NCBI GenBank assembly: GCA_900544905.1
Contig: UQXF01000009.1
Coordinates: 1-48,893, forward strand
Source of the DNA: an uncultured Clostridium sp.
GTDB taxonomy: Bacteria > Bacillota > Clostridia > Lachnospirales > Lachnospiraceae
DNA length: 48,893 bases
Direction of reading: 5' to 3'
The notes under the pieces are model-generated. The model did not search any database. It saw only the letters and a list, made by a program, of their open reading frames with translations, and was not told the origin of the DNA. Numbering within the stretch: the stretch's first letter is position 1; each line of letters begins with the position of its first letter. A program made the translations under genes and the position numbers. Shown one piece after another: positions 32,157 to 41,165 of the stretch.

Positions 32157-32813
32157 ATGGAGAATAAGAATTTTGGAATTTTTAATAATTTTACCCTGAA
32201 AATGATTGCCATTATTACCATGGTGATAGACCATGCAGGGCTTATATTTTTCCCAACGGTTCCTGTATTCCGGGCAGTCGGGCGGATTGCTTTTCCTATT
32301 TTCTGTTTTTTGATTGTGGAGGGCTTTTACCATACCAGAAGCCACTTAAATTATCTAATCCGGCTTTCCATATTTGCAGTACTGTCAGAAATCCCCTTTG
32401 ACCTTGCATTCCAAAATACCCTGTTTGACTGGAGCCATCAGAATGTTTTCTTTACGCTGGCACTGGGTCTGCTTGCCATTTTCTGCCTGGAGGAAATGAA
32501 CACAAACAAAAAATTTGCAATTCCCTTACTTCTCACCTGGGCAGCTGCCATTCTGCTTAGATGTGACTATGGGCTTGGCGGCGTGCTGCTAATCTGCATA
32601 TTCTATATCACAAGAGAAACTCCAGGGGTAAGACTCATTTTATGCGCCCTTGTGTTATATATATTCTTCAATGCATTTGAGCTCTACGGGCTGATTGCCA
32701 TGCTTCCGATTACATTATATAACGGAAAACGGGGACCTTCTACCAAAATGATATTTTATTGGTTTTATCCCCTTCACCTGCTTGTGCTTTATGGCCTTGC
32801 CACCTACCTGTAA
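32157..32813 (+). CDS. TraX-family membrane acetyltransferase-like protein
   Basis: 218-residue polytopic membrane protein of the TraX family (LKMIAIITMVIDHAGLIFFP; VGRIAFPIFCFLIVEGFYHT; YPLHLLVLYGLA at the end). About eight hydrophobic segments are visible. TraX of F plasmid acetylates pilin; chromosomal Bacillota members are common and of unknown substrate, possibly surface glycan or peptide acetylation. The ATG lies directly after GGGGAATTCCCC, a palindrome containing the AAAGGGG ribosome site. It is a single gene between divergent and convergent neighbours. Confidence 0.88.
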   Translation: MENKNFGIFNNFTLKMIAIITMVIDHAGLIFFPTVPVFRAVGRIAFPIFCFLIVEGFYHTRSHLNYLIRLSIFAVLSEIPFDLAFQNTLFDWSHQNVFFTLALGLLAIFCLEEMNTNKKFAIPLLLTWAAAILLRCDYGLGGVLLICIFYITRETPGVRLILCALVLYIFFNAFELYGLIAMLPITLYNGKRGPSTKMIFYWFYPLHLLVLYGLATYL

Positions 32814-32814
32814 C

Positions 32815-32840
32815 CGGGACTATCAATGTGACAGTCCCGC
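32815..32840. terminator. Inverted repeat between convergent traX and amidase genes
   Basis: CGGGACT and AGTCCCG frame a partly paired interior (TCA/TGA). It overlaps the end of the minus-strand gene. No long T run follows on either strand, so it is a weak bidirectional terminator at best. Confidence 0.5.
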
Positions 32841-33629
32841 TGCACTCTTGCCATAAAAGCCTTCATATAATTCTATCTGGCGGTCTTCCTTAAACGGAAA
32901 CTTCTCCCGTACCTCCTTTACCTTCTCCGGCTCCACATCAATTATCATCAGCTCCGACTTGCTGTGTGCCTTGGTAAGCCGTTCTCCCAACGGGTCAAAC
33001 GCCATGGAGCTTTCCACATATTCCAGGCCATTTCCCCTGCCGACACGATTCACCCCTACTATGTAACACTGATTTTCAATGGCTCTCGCCCGCAGAAGGG
33101 TCTCCCAATGAAGAAGCCTGTCCTTGGGCCAGTTTGCAATAACCAGTATCATATCGGCATGTCCCGATACCGCCTGAAAAATCTCCGGAAACCGCAAATC
33201 ATAGCACACAAAGCCGGAAATCTCCATTCCCTTTAATATGGCAGTCTTTACCTCATGGCCTCCGATATAATGTCTGCCCTCTTCCCCGTAATTAAACGGA
33301 TGGATTTTGTCATAATCATAGAGAATCCTGCCTTCGGAAACAATCATCAGCTTATTGTAATATTCTTCTCCGAAATCTTCCACATAGCCGAATGCTACTG
33401 CCATATGGTATTTTCTTGAGGCTTCTTTAAAAAAACGTAAGGTAGGGGAAAACAGCATCTCCTCGCCTGCAAGGTCTGTGTTCATTGTAAATCCTGTCAG
33501 CGTCATTTCAGGAAATACCAGCAGCTCCACACCCTGCTTCGCCGCCTGTTCCATCAGCTTTCCTGCTTTTTCCATGTTCTTTTCCTTATCCTCCCAGACA
33601 ATATCCATCTGGGTCAGTCCTACCTTCAT
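32823..33629 (-). CDS. Carbon-nitrogen hydrolase (nitrilase superfamily, omega-amidase-like)
   Basis: 268-residue nitrilase-fold enzyme with the catalytic triad visible as E41 (VFPEMTLTGF), K108 (YDKIHPF) and C142 (FVCYDLRFPE). The sequence resembles YafV/NIT2-type omega-amidases, which hydrolyse alpha-ketoglutaramate and similar amides; the exact substrate is not proven. GGAGG lies nine bases before the chosen ATG; an in-frame start 16 codons earlier has no site. It follows the histidine kinase gene by 96 bases and is convergent with traX. Confidence 0.9.
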   Translation of the reverse strand: MKVGLTQMDIVWEDKEKNMEKAGKLMEQAAKQGVELLVFPEMTLTGFTMNTDLAGEEMLFSPTLRFFKEASRKYHMAVAFGYVEDFGEEYYNKLMIVSEGRILYDYDKIHPFNYGEEGRHYIGGHEVKTAILKGMEISGFVCYDLRFPEIFQAVSGHADMILVIANWPKDRLLHWETLLRARAIENQCYIVGVNRVGRGNGLEYVESSMAFDPLGERLTKAHSKSELMIIDVEPEKVKEVREKFPFKEDRQIELYEGFYGKSAAGLSH

Positions 33630-33725
33630 AAACAAACCTCCTTCACACCACATAACAATATGCCCTGCCGGGCACAATTACTCAAATTTAATTATATGAG
33701 AAACCTGTGCATTCTATGTGTATTT

Positions 33726-36377
33726 TTACTTTTTTAACTCCGGAAACTCGATTATCACCTTAAAAAGGTCGCCATCCAGCACAATCTTAAATCTGCCTCC
33801 CTGCAGTCTGGTCAAATCCTTTGCAATAGACAGCCCCAGTCCGCTTCCCTCTGTGGTTCTGGCTGCGTCCCCCCTTGTAAACCGCTCCACCAGCTCATCG
33901 GGACCGATATTTAACGGAGCCGCTGATATATTCTTAAGGGTAAATGCCACCGTTCCATCCAAATCCGACAAATCCGCATATATTCTGGTTCCGGAAAGCG
34001 CATACTTATATGCATTCTGCAGCACATTTTCCAGGATGCGGTACATCCGTCTTCCATCTGCCATCACCATTACCGGTTCCTCCGGATAATGGGAGACCAC
34101 TGTCAATTCCCTGGACACAAACTTGTCTTCAAACTCCCCCAGCGCCTGCTTCATCAGCTCATTAAAGGCAAGCGGCATCATTTCAAGCTCAATATTGCCG
34201 GAGGTCGCCTTGGCTGCTTCCACCAAATCCTCCGTCAGCTGCCGCAGCCGCCATGCCTTACCGTCCAATACCTCTACATAATGTTCCGCCTCGGGAGTAG
34301 GCATTTTCTCTGTTTTCAGCAGATTAATATAGTTAATAATGGATGTCAGAGGCGTCTTTAAATCATGGGACACATTGGTAATTAATTCTGTTTTCATCCT
34401 CTCATCCTTAAGGGATGTCTCCACCGCCGCCTTCAGCCCGTCACCAATATGATTAATTTCCTCTGACAGCTCACTGTAAAGGCTGATTTTTCCGTTTACC
34501 TCTACCTTATAATCCAGATTGCCCCTGGTGATTTCCTGCACACCCTGAAGCATCCGCTCCGTGTCCCTGATAATATAGCGAACCATAAAAAATGCTGCCA
34601 GCTGGAATAACAGGTAAATAATCCAGAACCATTGGCTCCGGTAAACCAAAGCCAGACACAGGGTACACACCACCACATAAGCTATGAATACCACCATAAG
34701 CTTATGGGTTCCCTTTAAACCGCAAAACCGTTTCCAGAAATTTTTATTCTGAAGCTGCAATACCAGTCTGTAGAGCAGTGACCGGCTCCACAGATTATGT
34801 GCCTTGATTCTCCTTGCAAAGCTCAGCGTCAATATCATAAAAAAGAATGCAAAGGGTATGGCAGCCGCCTCTGCCATAGCACACATATTCACAATGTTAT
34901 CGGCAAAAGAGATTCCCCCTATGTTCATACATGCCAAAAATATACTTCCCACCAGCACGGTGCCACACAGCAGTATCCAAAACTCTGTAGGTATACAATC
35001 AAAGCGGTTAAGAACAACTGTTTCTCCCTTCTTACTCTCTCTTCCCGTAGTCCATATCAGCCACATCGCCTGCACAATGAGCAGAATAAATGCCAGCACC
35101 GCCGCTGCAAGAAACAACACTGAATAGCCGGCATAAAAGGAATACTCCTGAAAATGGCGTACAACCGCTCTTTCACTTCTTGCCCCGCTCCCCGGCTCCA
35201 TGGATAAATACAGCGTAATATCCTCCGGAAAGGAAATCTCCGCATTTGCAAGAACGGTTTCGTCAGACATTGACGCATCTTCCTCCGTGTTTCTTGTATA
35301 CGCAGCCGCCGAGTCCCCGGCTGGTTTCATCAAACGATACCAGTCCGTTTTATTCCGGATATCAGACAGGTTCTCCGCATTTGTATAAACATCCTTCCCC
35401 TCTTTAAAATAATAGAGACCTCCAATGGTATCATACTCTGCCAGAAAGCTCTTTGCCTGCAGCATCAGCTCATACTCGTCTAAGGGATTAAGCAGCATTT
35501 CCCCGGCGGGATAGTTATAAGCATGCAGAAGCGGTATTAAAAGGCTGTCATACCGTGTCTGGTACAAATCAACCGACTGCAGATAATCCTTTAGCTCTGA
35601 TACAGAATAAATGTAGCTGTCCATGGGCTCAAAATACGCATCCCAGGTGGAATAAAACACCTCCTGGTCCGGGTCATATACCGCATACTCTTTATCGGAA
35701 ATATTCTGAGAGGATACACCACTTGTAACCCCCTCGTCGGAGATTTGAAGATTCACCTCTATTTCTTTGTCTGTTTCTTCCGAATCAAATACAAAATAAG
35801 CATTTTCGGAAAAGCTGTCCGAGTAGCAATGGCTCTTATTACGGTGACCGTTCTGTACAAAGAGGTTCCGGAATGTATCGGTATCCAGATATAAAAAATC
35901 CTCTGCCGCCAGCTTGTATATAATTTCACCGGCTGCATTGCCGTAATCACTGATATCACTTTCCATACCCGATGTATTTGTCCTATAAAGATATGGTTCC
36001 AGGTTCTCCAGGCTATTGACTGACAGGCTGCCTCCCAGTTTACTATTTCTTATTTCCCCTAAATCATATTCCTGTTCCTTTTTAGAAGAGGCATCAATTA
36101 CCGTAACAACCCCGTCCTCATATTCGTTTTCATACGCCTGCTTTATCTGCCCAAGCAGATAGAGCATTTCGTTTTCCATATCACTCTGATAAACCGTGCT
36201 CTCCCGAAAATCCCTCCCCGGATTCATAATTATTTCATATCCATAAGTATAAATCGCATAAAATGCAACTGCTGTGCCGGCAACTAAGACACAAAATGTC
36301 AGCATGCACAGTAAGCCACGAAGCTTTTTCCCTGAGGCGGTATAAGACAATTTCTGAATTGGTTTTTTCTCTTTCAT
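33726..36377 (-). CDS. Sensor histidine kinase, VanS-like with very large extracellular domain
   Basis: 883-residue membrane kinase. One membrane segment (about residues 22-45), a long extracellular region (about 50-420), then several membrane segments (about 425-610), a HAMP-like linker (MLQGVQEITRGNLDYKVEV), HisKA with phosphorylated H671 (VSHDLKTPLTS) and an ATPase domain with N box ENVLQNAYKYA and G2 EGSGLGLSIAK. The usual G1 DxGxG reads KNISA, a replacement I know in VanS-like kinases of Clostridia. The response regulator lies 42 bases upstream and is co-transcribed. The signal is unknown; the size of the sensor domain points to an extracellular ligand such as a peptide or wall fragment. 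Confidence 0.92.
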   Translation of the reverse strand: MKEKKPIQKLSYTASGKKLRGLLCMLTFCVLVAGTAVAFYAIYTYGYEIIMNPGRDFRESTVYQSDMENEMLYLLGQIKQAYENEYEDGVVTVIDASSKKEQEYDLGEIRNSKLGGSLSVNSLENLEPYLYRTNTSGMESDISDYGNAAGEIIYKLAAEDFLYLDTDTFRNLFVQNGHRNKSHCYSDSFSENAYFVFDSEETDKEIEVNLQISDEGVTSGVSSQNISDKEYAVYDPDQEVFYSTWDAYFEPMDSYIYSVSELKDYLQSVDLYQTRYDSLLIPLLHAYNYPAGEMLLNPLDEYELMLQAKSFLAEYDTIGGLYYFKEGKDVYTNAENLSDIRNKTDWYRLMKPAGDSAAAYTRNTEEDASMSDETVLANAEISFPEDITLYLSMEPGSGARSERAVVRHFQEYSFYAGYSVLFLAAAVLAFILLIVQAMWLIWTTGRESKKGETVVLNRFDCIPTEFWILLCGTVLVGSIFLACMNIGGISFADNIVNMCAMAEAAAIPFAFFFMILTLSFARRIKAHNLWSRSLLYRLVLQLQNKNFWKRFCGLKGTHKLMVVFIAYVVVCTLCLALVYRSQWFWIIYLLFQLAAFFMVRYIIRDTERMLQGVQEITRGNLDYKVEVNGKISLYSELSEEINHIGDGLKAAVETSLKDERMKTELITNVSHDLKTPLTSIINYINLLKTEKMPTPEAEHYVEVLDGKAWRLRQLTEDLVEAAKATSGNIELEMMPLAFNELMKQALGEFEDKFVSRELTVVSHYPEEPVMVMADGRRMYRILENVLQNAYKYALSGTRIYADLSDLDGTVAFTLKNISAAPLNIGPDELVERFTRGDAARTTEGSGLGLSIAKDLTRLQGGRFKIVLDGDLFKVIIEFPELKK

Positions 36378-36419
36378 AGCGGCTCCTCCATTTTGTAAAG
36401 GGCTATTCGTACTAAGCTC

Positions 36420-37112
36420 TTATTTTTTCTCCATGCGGTAACCCACGCCCCACATAACCTTCACATAATCCGGATTTTTGGGGTCAATCTCTATCTTTTC
36501 CCGGATGCGCCTGATATGTACCGAAACAATATTATCCGTGGCATAGGCATCCTCTTCCCAGATACGCTCATAAATCTGCGCCGAAGAGAATACACTTCCC
36601 ACATTTTCCATCAGAAGCTGTAGAATCTTAAACTCCGTAGGAGTCAGCTTCACCGGTTCTCCATCCACTGTGACCAGCTTTTGTTCCCTGTCCAGTGTAA
36701 TAGCGCCATTTACCAGAACATTCTTGTTATCCGGTATCTCCATTCCCCCTAGCTTGGTGTAGCGTCTCAGCTGGGACTTTACCCTGGCAATCAATTCAAG
36801 CGGATTAAAGGGCTTTGTCACATAATCATCTGCGCCTACATTTAAGCCAAGGATTTTATCCACATCCTCCGATTTTGCCGAAAGTAAAATCACCGGTATG
36901 GAGCTGTCCTCACGGAGCTTTAACAGTGCGTGGATTCCATCCATCTCCGGCATCATGATATCCAGAATAATGAGATGAATCTCCTGCTTCTTTGCTATCT
37001 CCAATGCCTCTCTGCCATTGTAAGCCGGGACTACCGTATAGCCCTCCTGCTTTAAATAAATGGATATTGCCTCTACTATCTCCTTATCATCATCACAAAC
37101 CAATATTGTCAT
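36420..37112 (-). CDS. OmpR/PhoB-family response regulator (VanR-like)
   Basis: 230 residues. Receiver domain with acidic DDD (residues 7-9), phosphorylated D51 (IILDIMMPEMDG), K100 (YVTKPFNP), and a C-terminal winged helix (about 130-228; LTPTEFKILQLLMENVGSVFSSAQIYERIW, VSVHIRRIREKIE). It controls transcription in response to the following kinase. GAGGTG precedes the ATG. Direct repeats of nine bases at a ten-base period lie about 65 bases upstream and may be its own binding site. Confidence 0.95.
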   Translation of the reverse strand: MTILVCDDDKEIVEAISIYLKQEGYTVVPAYNGREALEIAKKQEIHLIILDIMMPEMDGIHALLKLREDSSIPVILLSAKSEDVDKILGLNVGADDYVTKPFNPLELIARVKSQLRRYTKLGGMEIPDNKNVLVNGAITLDREQKLVTVDGEPVKLTPTEFKILQLLMENVGSVFSSAQIYERIWEEDAYATDNIVSVHIRRIREKIEIDPKNPDYVKVMWGVGYRMEKK

Positions 37113-37174
37113 TGTTTCACCTCATTTCTAATATACGTCAGGTTAATCAAATTCTCAACAACCCCCGGTTAAAC

Positions 37175-37193
37175 TTTAGAATTCTTTAGAATT
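37175..37193. promoter_or_regulatory. Tandem direct repeat, candidate response-regulator box
   Basis: TTTAGAATT occurs twice (37175-37183 and 37185-37193) with a ten-base period, one helical turn, the spacing used by OmpR-type dimers. It lies 63-81 bases before the response regulator start. A 14-bp perfect palindrome (AAATCTTAAGATTT, 37249-37262) lies further upstream. Promoter boxes were not clear. Confidence 0.5.
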
Positions 37194-37290
37194 GCCTAGT
37201 CTATATTACTAAATAATCATTACAAAATACCGGCTGAAAAAATGAAGAAAATCTTAAGATTTATGAGCCCGGCAAACCCCATAAAAGCAT

Positions 37291-37342
37291 AAAAGGAATG
37301 CGCCAGCATGTTACTATCCACTCTGCTTACACATTCCTTTTT
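37291..37342. terminator. Terminator between metG and the two-component genes
   Basis: Arms AAAAGGAATG (37291-37300) and CATTCCTTTT (37332-37341) pair over ten bases with a 31-base loop. A short T run closes the minus-strand copy. It lies 36 bases after the metG stop codon. Confidence 0.65.
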
Positions 37343-37377
37343 GCTAAACCTTCACCGGTTGTTTCCGGCAAACGTCC

Positions 37378-39330
37378 TTATCTTATTTCTGCACCGTGGG
37401 GCATCTCTTTCTCTGTGGTAACCAGCGCCAGATTCCCCTCTGCATCCTCCGCACAGAGAATCATGCCCTGGGACTCAATACCCGCCAGCTTAGCCGGCTT
37501 TAGGTTGGTCACAACCACAACCTTCTTTCCCACCATATCCTCCGGCGAATAATGTGCCTTGATTCCGGAAACAATCTGTCTTACCTCGCTGCCTATTTTA
37601 ACCTGTGAACAGAGAAGCTTTTTGGATTTCTTCACCTCTTCGCAGGCAATAATCTGCCCAATCTGCAATTGCAGCTTGTCAAACTCGTCAATGGTAATCT
37701 CCGGCTTCTTTTCGATATCAATTCCAGGATTATCATCCACCGGCTCTGGTTCCGGTTCCGGCTGAAGTGCTTCAACCTTTGCCATCACCTCATCCAAATC
37801 CAGTCTTGCAAACAGAATTTCCGGCTGGTCTGTCACCCTGGTTCCGGATTTGTAACCGCCAAATCTCACCAAATCATTAACCTTACGCTTTGGCGCATTT
37901 AACTGGGCAAGAATTTTCTCCGAGGTCTCCGGCATATACGGCTCAAGCAGGGTTGCACCGATTACAATACTCTCTACCAGGTTGTAGAGCACCGTTGCCA
38001 GACGGTCTCTTTTCTCCTCTTCCTTTGCCAGCGCCCAAGGCATGGTCTCGTCAATATATTTGTTACAGCGTTTAAACAAATTGAAAATCTCAGTCATGGC
38101 ATCTGCCACCCGGAGCTTATCCATGGCATTGGAAACACGGATTCGGGTATTCAATGCATAGTCAATTAACTCTTTATCCACATCCTCTGAAACCTTCTTA
38201 TTATTAACCTCACCGTCAAAATATTTGTTGGACATGGAAATGGTACGGTTGACAAGGTTGCCCAGTGTATTCGCCAAATCTGAATTCAGCCTCTCCACCA
38301 GCAGTTCCCAGGAAATCACGCCATCATTTTCAAACGGCATCTCATGGAGTACAAAATACCGCACTGCATCCACACCAAACATGTCCACCAGGTCATCTGC
38401 ATAAATCACATTTCCTCGGGACTTGCTCATCTTGCCATCGCTCTGTATTAACCACGGATGGCCAAATATCTGCTTTGGAAGCGGAAGGTCAAGTGCCATG
38501 AGCATAATCGGCCAGTAAATGGTATGGAACCGTAAAATATCCTTACCAATCAAATGTAAATCACATGGCCAGTACTTATCAAACATCCTGTCACTTCTGC
38601 CATCTAAATCAAATCCCAGTCCGGTGATATAGTTGGTCAGGGCATCAATCCATACATAGACAACATGCTTGTCATCAAAATCCACCGGAATACCCCATTT
38701 AAAGGAGGTCCGGGATACACAAAGGTCCTGAAGCCCCGGCAACAGGAAATTATTCATCATCTCATTTTTACGGGATTCCGGCTGAATAAAATCGGGATGT
38801 GTATTGATATAATCAATAAGCTTTCCCTCATACTTGCTCATTTTAAAGAAGTATGCTTCTTCCTTTGCCGGCTGAACCTCTCTTCCACAGTCCGGACATT
38901 TTCCGTCCACCAGCTGGGACTCTGTAAAAAAGGATTCGCAAGGGGTACAGTACAGTCCTTCATAATAGCCCTTATAGATATCACCCTTGTCATATAATTT
39001 TCTAAAAATCTTCTGCACCTGTCTCTCATGGTCCTCATCTGTGGTACGGATGAATTTATCATAAGAGGTATTCATTAAATCCCAGATACGTTTAATCTCT
39101 CCTGCTGTCTTATCCACAAATTCCTTTGGTGTGATTCCTGCTTCCGCTGCCTTTAATTCAATCTTTTGTCCGTGCTCGTCTGTTCCGGTCTGGAAACGGA
39201 CATCATATCCCACAAATCTCTTATATCTTGCAATACTGTCTGCAAGCACGATTTCGTAGGTGTTTCCAATGTGTGGTTTGCCTGATGTATAGGCAATTGC
39301 TGTGGTGATGTAATACGGTTTTTTTGCCAT
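37378..39330 (-). CDS. metG: Methionyl-tRNA synthetase
   Basis: 650-residue class I aminoacyl-tRNA synthetase charging tRNA-Met. HIGH-type motif PHIGNTYE, zinc cysteines (CTPC...CPDC), KMSKSRGN, and a C-terminal EMAP/Arc1p-type tRNA-binding domain (about residues 540-650; FDKLQLQIGQIIACEEV, VVVVTNLKPAKLAGIESQGM). AAGGAGGG precedes the chosen ATG; an upstream in-frame codon 19 triplets earlier falls before the ribosome site. A T-box leader precedes it. Confidence 0.97.
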   Translation of the reverse strand: MAKKPYYITTAIAYTSGKPHIGNTYEIVLADSIARYKRFVGYDVRFQTGTDEHGQKIELKAAEAGITPKEFVDKTAGEIKRIWDLMNTSYDKFIRTTDEDHERQVQKIFRKLYDKGDIYKGYYEGLYCTPCESFFTESQLVDGKCPDCGREVQPAKEEAYFFKMSKYEGKLIDYINTHPDFIQPESRKNEMMNNFLLPGLQDLCVSRTSFKWGIPVDFDDKHVVYVWIDALTNYITGLGFDLDGRSDRMFDKYWPCDLHLIGKDILRFHTIYWPIMLMALDLPLPKQIFGHPWLIQSDGKMSKSRGNVIYADDLVDMFGVDAVRYFVLHEMPFENDGVISWELLVERLNSDLANTLGNLVNRTISMSNKYFDGEVNNKKVSEDVDKELIDYALNTRIRVSNAMDKLRVADAMTEIFNLFKRCNKYIDETMPWALAKEEEKRDRLATVLYNLVESIVIGATLLEPYMPETSEKILAQLNAPKRKVNDLVRFGGYKSGTRVTDQPEILFARLDLDEVMAKVEALQPEPEPEPVDDNPGIDIEKKPEITIDEFDKLQLQIGQIIACEEVKKSKKLLCSQVKIGSEVRQIVSGIKAHYSPEDMVGKKVVVVTNLKPAKLAGIESQGMILCAEDAEGNLALVTTEKEMPHGAEIR

Positions 39331-39393
39331 TTTTTGTTTTCCCTCCTTGTTATCCGAATGAAAGACTGCCAGAGTATGATTTGCCACCGCAGG

Positions 39394-39710
39394 AAAAAAA
39401 CAGCCCGCCCTTAAATCACTTTAAAGGCGAGCTTATATCTCACGGTACCACTTTAATTCATCTGCATATTGCTATGCTGACCTTACCAGCTGGCTTTCAC
39501 CAGCCTGTACTATAACGGGTACTCCCGTCCTATGCTTAAAATTATTCTTTCCCATGCCCGTTAAACCAGCTTGTGAAAATACCTATAATTCCTCACAGAG
39601 GAAGCTCCAAGACCATCTTCAACCTGTTCCATCCTTCCCCGTTCTCAGCTAACCGGGTTCTCTGTTAAAGACTTTCCAAATCTACTCTTCTTTTCATCGC
39701 TCATTCTTTT
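39394..39710 (-). promoter_or_regulatory. T-box riboswitch (methionine) leader of metG
   Basis: On the minus strand the T-box core AGTGGTACCGTG (39452-39441) is followed by a GC-rich hairpin (39432-39403) and a T run (39400-39394), the intrinsic terminator. Upstream, Stem I features are present: a purine-rich start near 39700, CCGGTTAGCTGAGAACGGGG, and a specifier region GAAGATGGTCTTGG with ATG at 39616-39614, matching tRNA-Met. Uncharged tRNA-Met would pair with the specifier and the UGGUACC-type bulge to prevent termination, raising metG when methionine is low. Confidence 0.9.
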
Positions 39711-39809
39711 TTAACTAAATTTTATTATATGCAAATTCCTTTTTTCTGTCAAGAAGTCCAATACTATTTTGTACAATTCCAGCCTGAAATTTACACAAAT
39801 CCACAATTT

Positions 39810-41120
39810 TTATATCTGGAAAATATCCTCAGAGGTGACAGACTGAAGCTCCTCCTCCATATCGGAAGCCTCTTCCTCTTCTCCGGAGGCATCCTCTTCA
39901 GGGTCATTCTCTTCAAGGTCATCCTCTTCGGACTCCGGATTCTCTTCACTCTCTTCATATTCCTCCTGGCTTTCCGCCTCTAAAAGCGCAAGTCTCCTCT
40001 GTTCCTCCTCTGCCCTTTCTTCCTGCTTCTCCCTTATCCGCTCTATCACATTCCCGCAGATACTTTTCAAAGTCCATGTCCGGCTTCTCCACAATCCATA
40101 TAGCCATAAAACCAGACACACAAAAGGACATACCAGCAGCAAAAGCCGCAAAACCAGCAAATTCTGCTGACGCTGTACCTCTACCCTGGCAAGGTTTTCC
40201 CAGACAGGATATCCCACAGAATTGGGACGCATTACCTGCAGCTTCCGGTTTTTCAATCCCTCTAACAGCTTCACCGTATCAAAACGGTTACTGTTTTCAA
40301 TTACCTGGATATCCTCAAAATCCAAAGGGTTTTCCGTTTTTTGAACGGTCTCCTCTTCCTCCTCTTCTATACCACAGGCGGTTCGGAGGGTGTAATAGGC
40401 ATAATTGGAAATAGGATTTGGCATAACCGCCTCATAACAGGTAATCATCAGATTTTCCTGCTGCTGCTTTAACTGGCTGTAGGACATATAAACACGGTTA
40501 CTGTCCCCATAGGCAGTTCGGTACAGGGAATCCTCATCCACAGCCGTGACCCCTGCAATGGTGTAAATATGATTTCCCAGCCAGAGCTGCATACCAACAA
40601 TATCGTTAGAGCCAAACATCGCCCATGCAAAGTTCTCATCCACCACAATCCGGTCCTGGTTTAAATCCTCCTCGGAAATATAACTGCCTGACAACAGCGG
40701 AATCGGATGGAACTGGAAAAAATCGCCTCCAACCCCTACCGCTGTGACACTCAGTGTATTGTTATCCTTGCGGAATTCCGCACTACACTCTCCGCTATAG
40801 GCGTCAATCCATACCCTGGAAGCTCCGTTACTCTCATTTAAGGAATCCTTTGAAAGCGTTTCCATCACAGAGCTCCGTATAGCCGCAATATCCTCTTCCT
40901 GTAAATTCCGGCCAGGGGAGGCAAAAGCACTGACCTGGGCATAGGAATTTTTTTCATCCTCCCAACGTCCGGCTTCCTGCTGGGAATACAGCACCCGTAC
41001 TCCGTTTTTTGCAAATATACATAATACAATAAATGTTACAACCAAAATTATATTCACACCCAGGAGAACCAGCTTCTTTTTACTTATATTCAATTTCATC
41101 CTGCTAATCTCTATCTTCAT
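39810..41120 (-). CDS. MacB-type periplasmic-domain protein with two membrane segments and acidic tail
   Basis: 436 residues. One N-terminal membrane segment (about residues 17-36), an extracellular MacB_PCD-like domain (about 40-310; FFQFHPIPLLSGSYISEEDL, RIVVDENFAWAMFGSNDIVGMQLWL, YTIAGV), a second membrane segment (about 321-344) and a cytoplasmic tail rich in Glu/Asp (about 380-425). Normal MacB/FtsX permeases have four membrane segments; this one has two, so it cannot be a standard transporter half. It follows the HlyD-like gene by 45 bases; GGAGGACAGA precedes the ATG. Role with that adaptor is inferred; no ATPase is nearby. Confidence 0.75.
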   Translation of the reverse strand: MKIEISRMKLNISKKKLVLLGVNIILVVTFIVLCIFAKNGVRVLYSQQEAGRWEDEKNSYAQVSAFASPGRNLQEEDIAAIRSSVMETLSKDSLNESNGASRVWIDAYSGECSAEFRKDNNTLSVTAVGVGGDFFQFHPIPLLSGSYISEEDLNQDRIVVDENFAWAMFGSNDIVGMQLWLGNHIYTIAGVTAVDEDSLYRTAYGDSNRVYMSYSQLKQQQENLMITCYEAVMPNPISNYAYYTLRTACGIEEEEEETVQKTENPLDFEDIQVIENSNRFDTVKLLEGLKNRKLQVMRPNSVGYPVWENLARVEVQRQQNLLVLRLLLLVCPFVCLVLWLYGLWRSRTWTLKSICGNVIERIREKQEERAEEEQRRLALLEAESQEEYEESEENPESEEDDLEENDPEEDASGEEEEASDMEEELQSVTSEDIFQI

Positions 41121-41165
41121 TCTGTCCTCCAGACGCCATGCTGTGCATATACACAATACATAACG

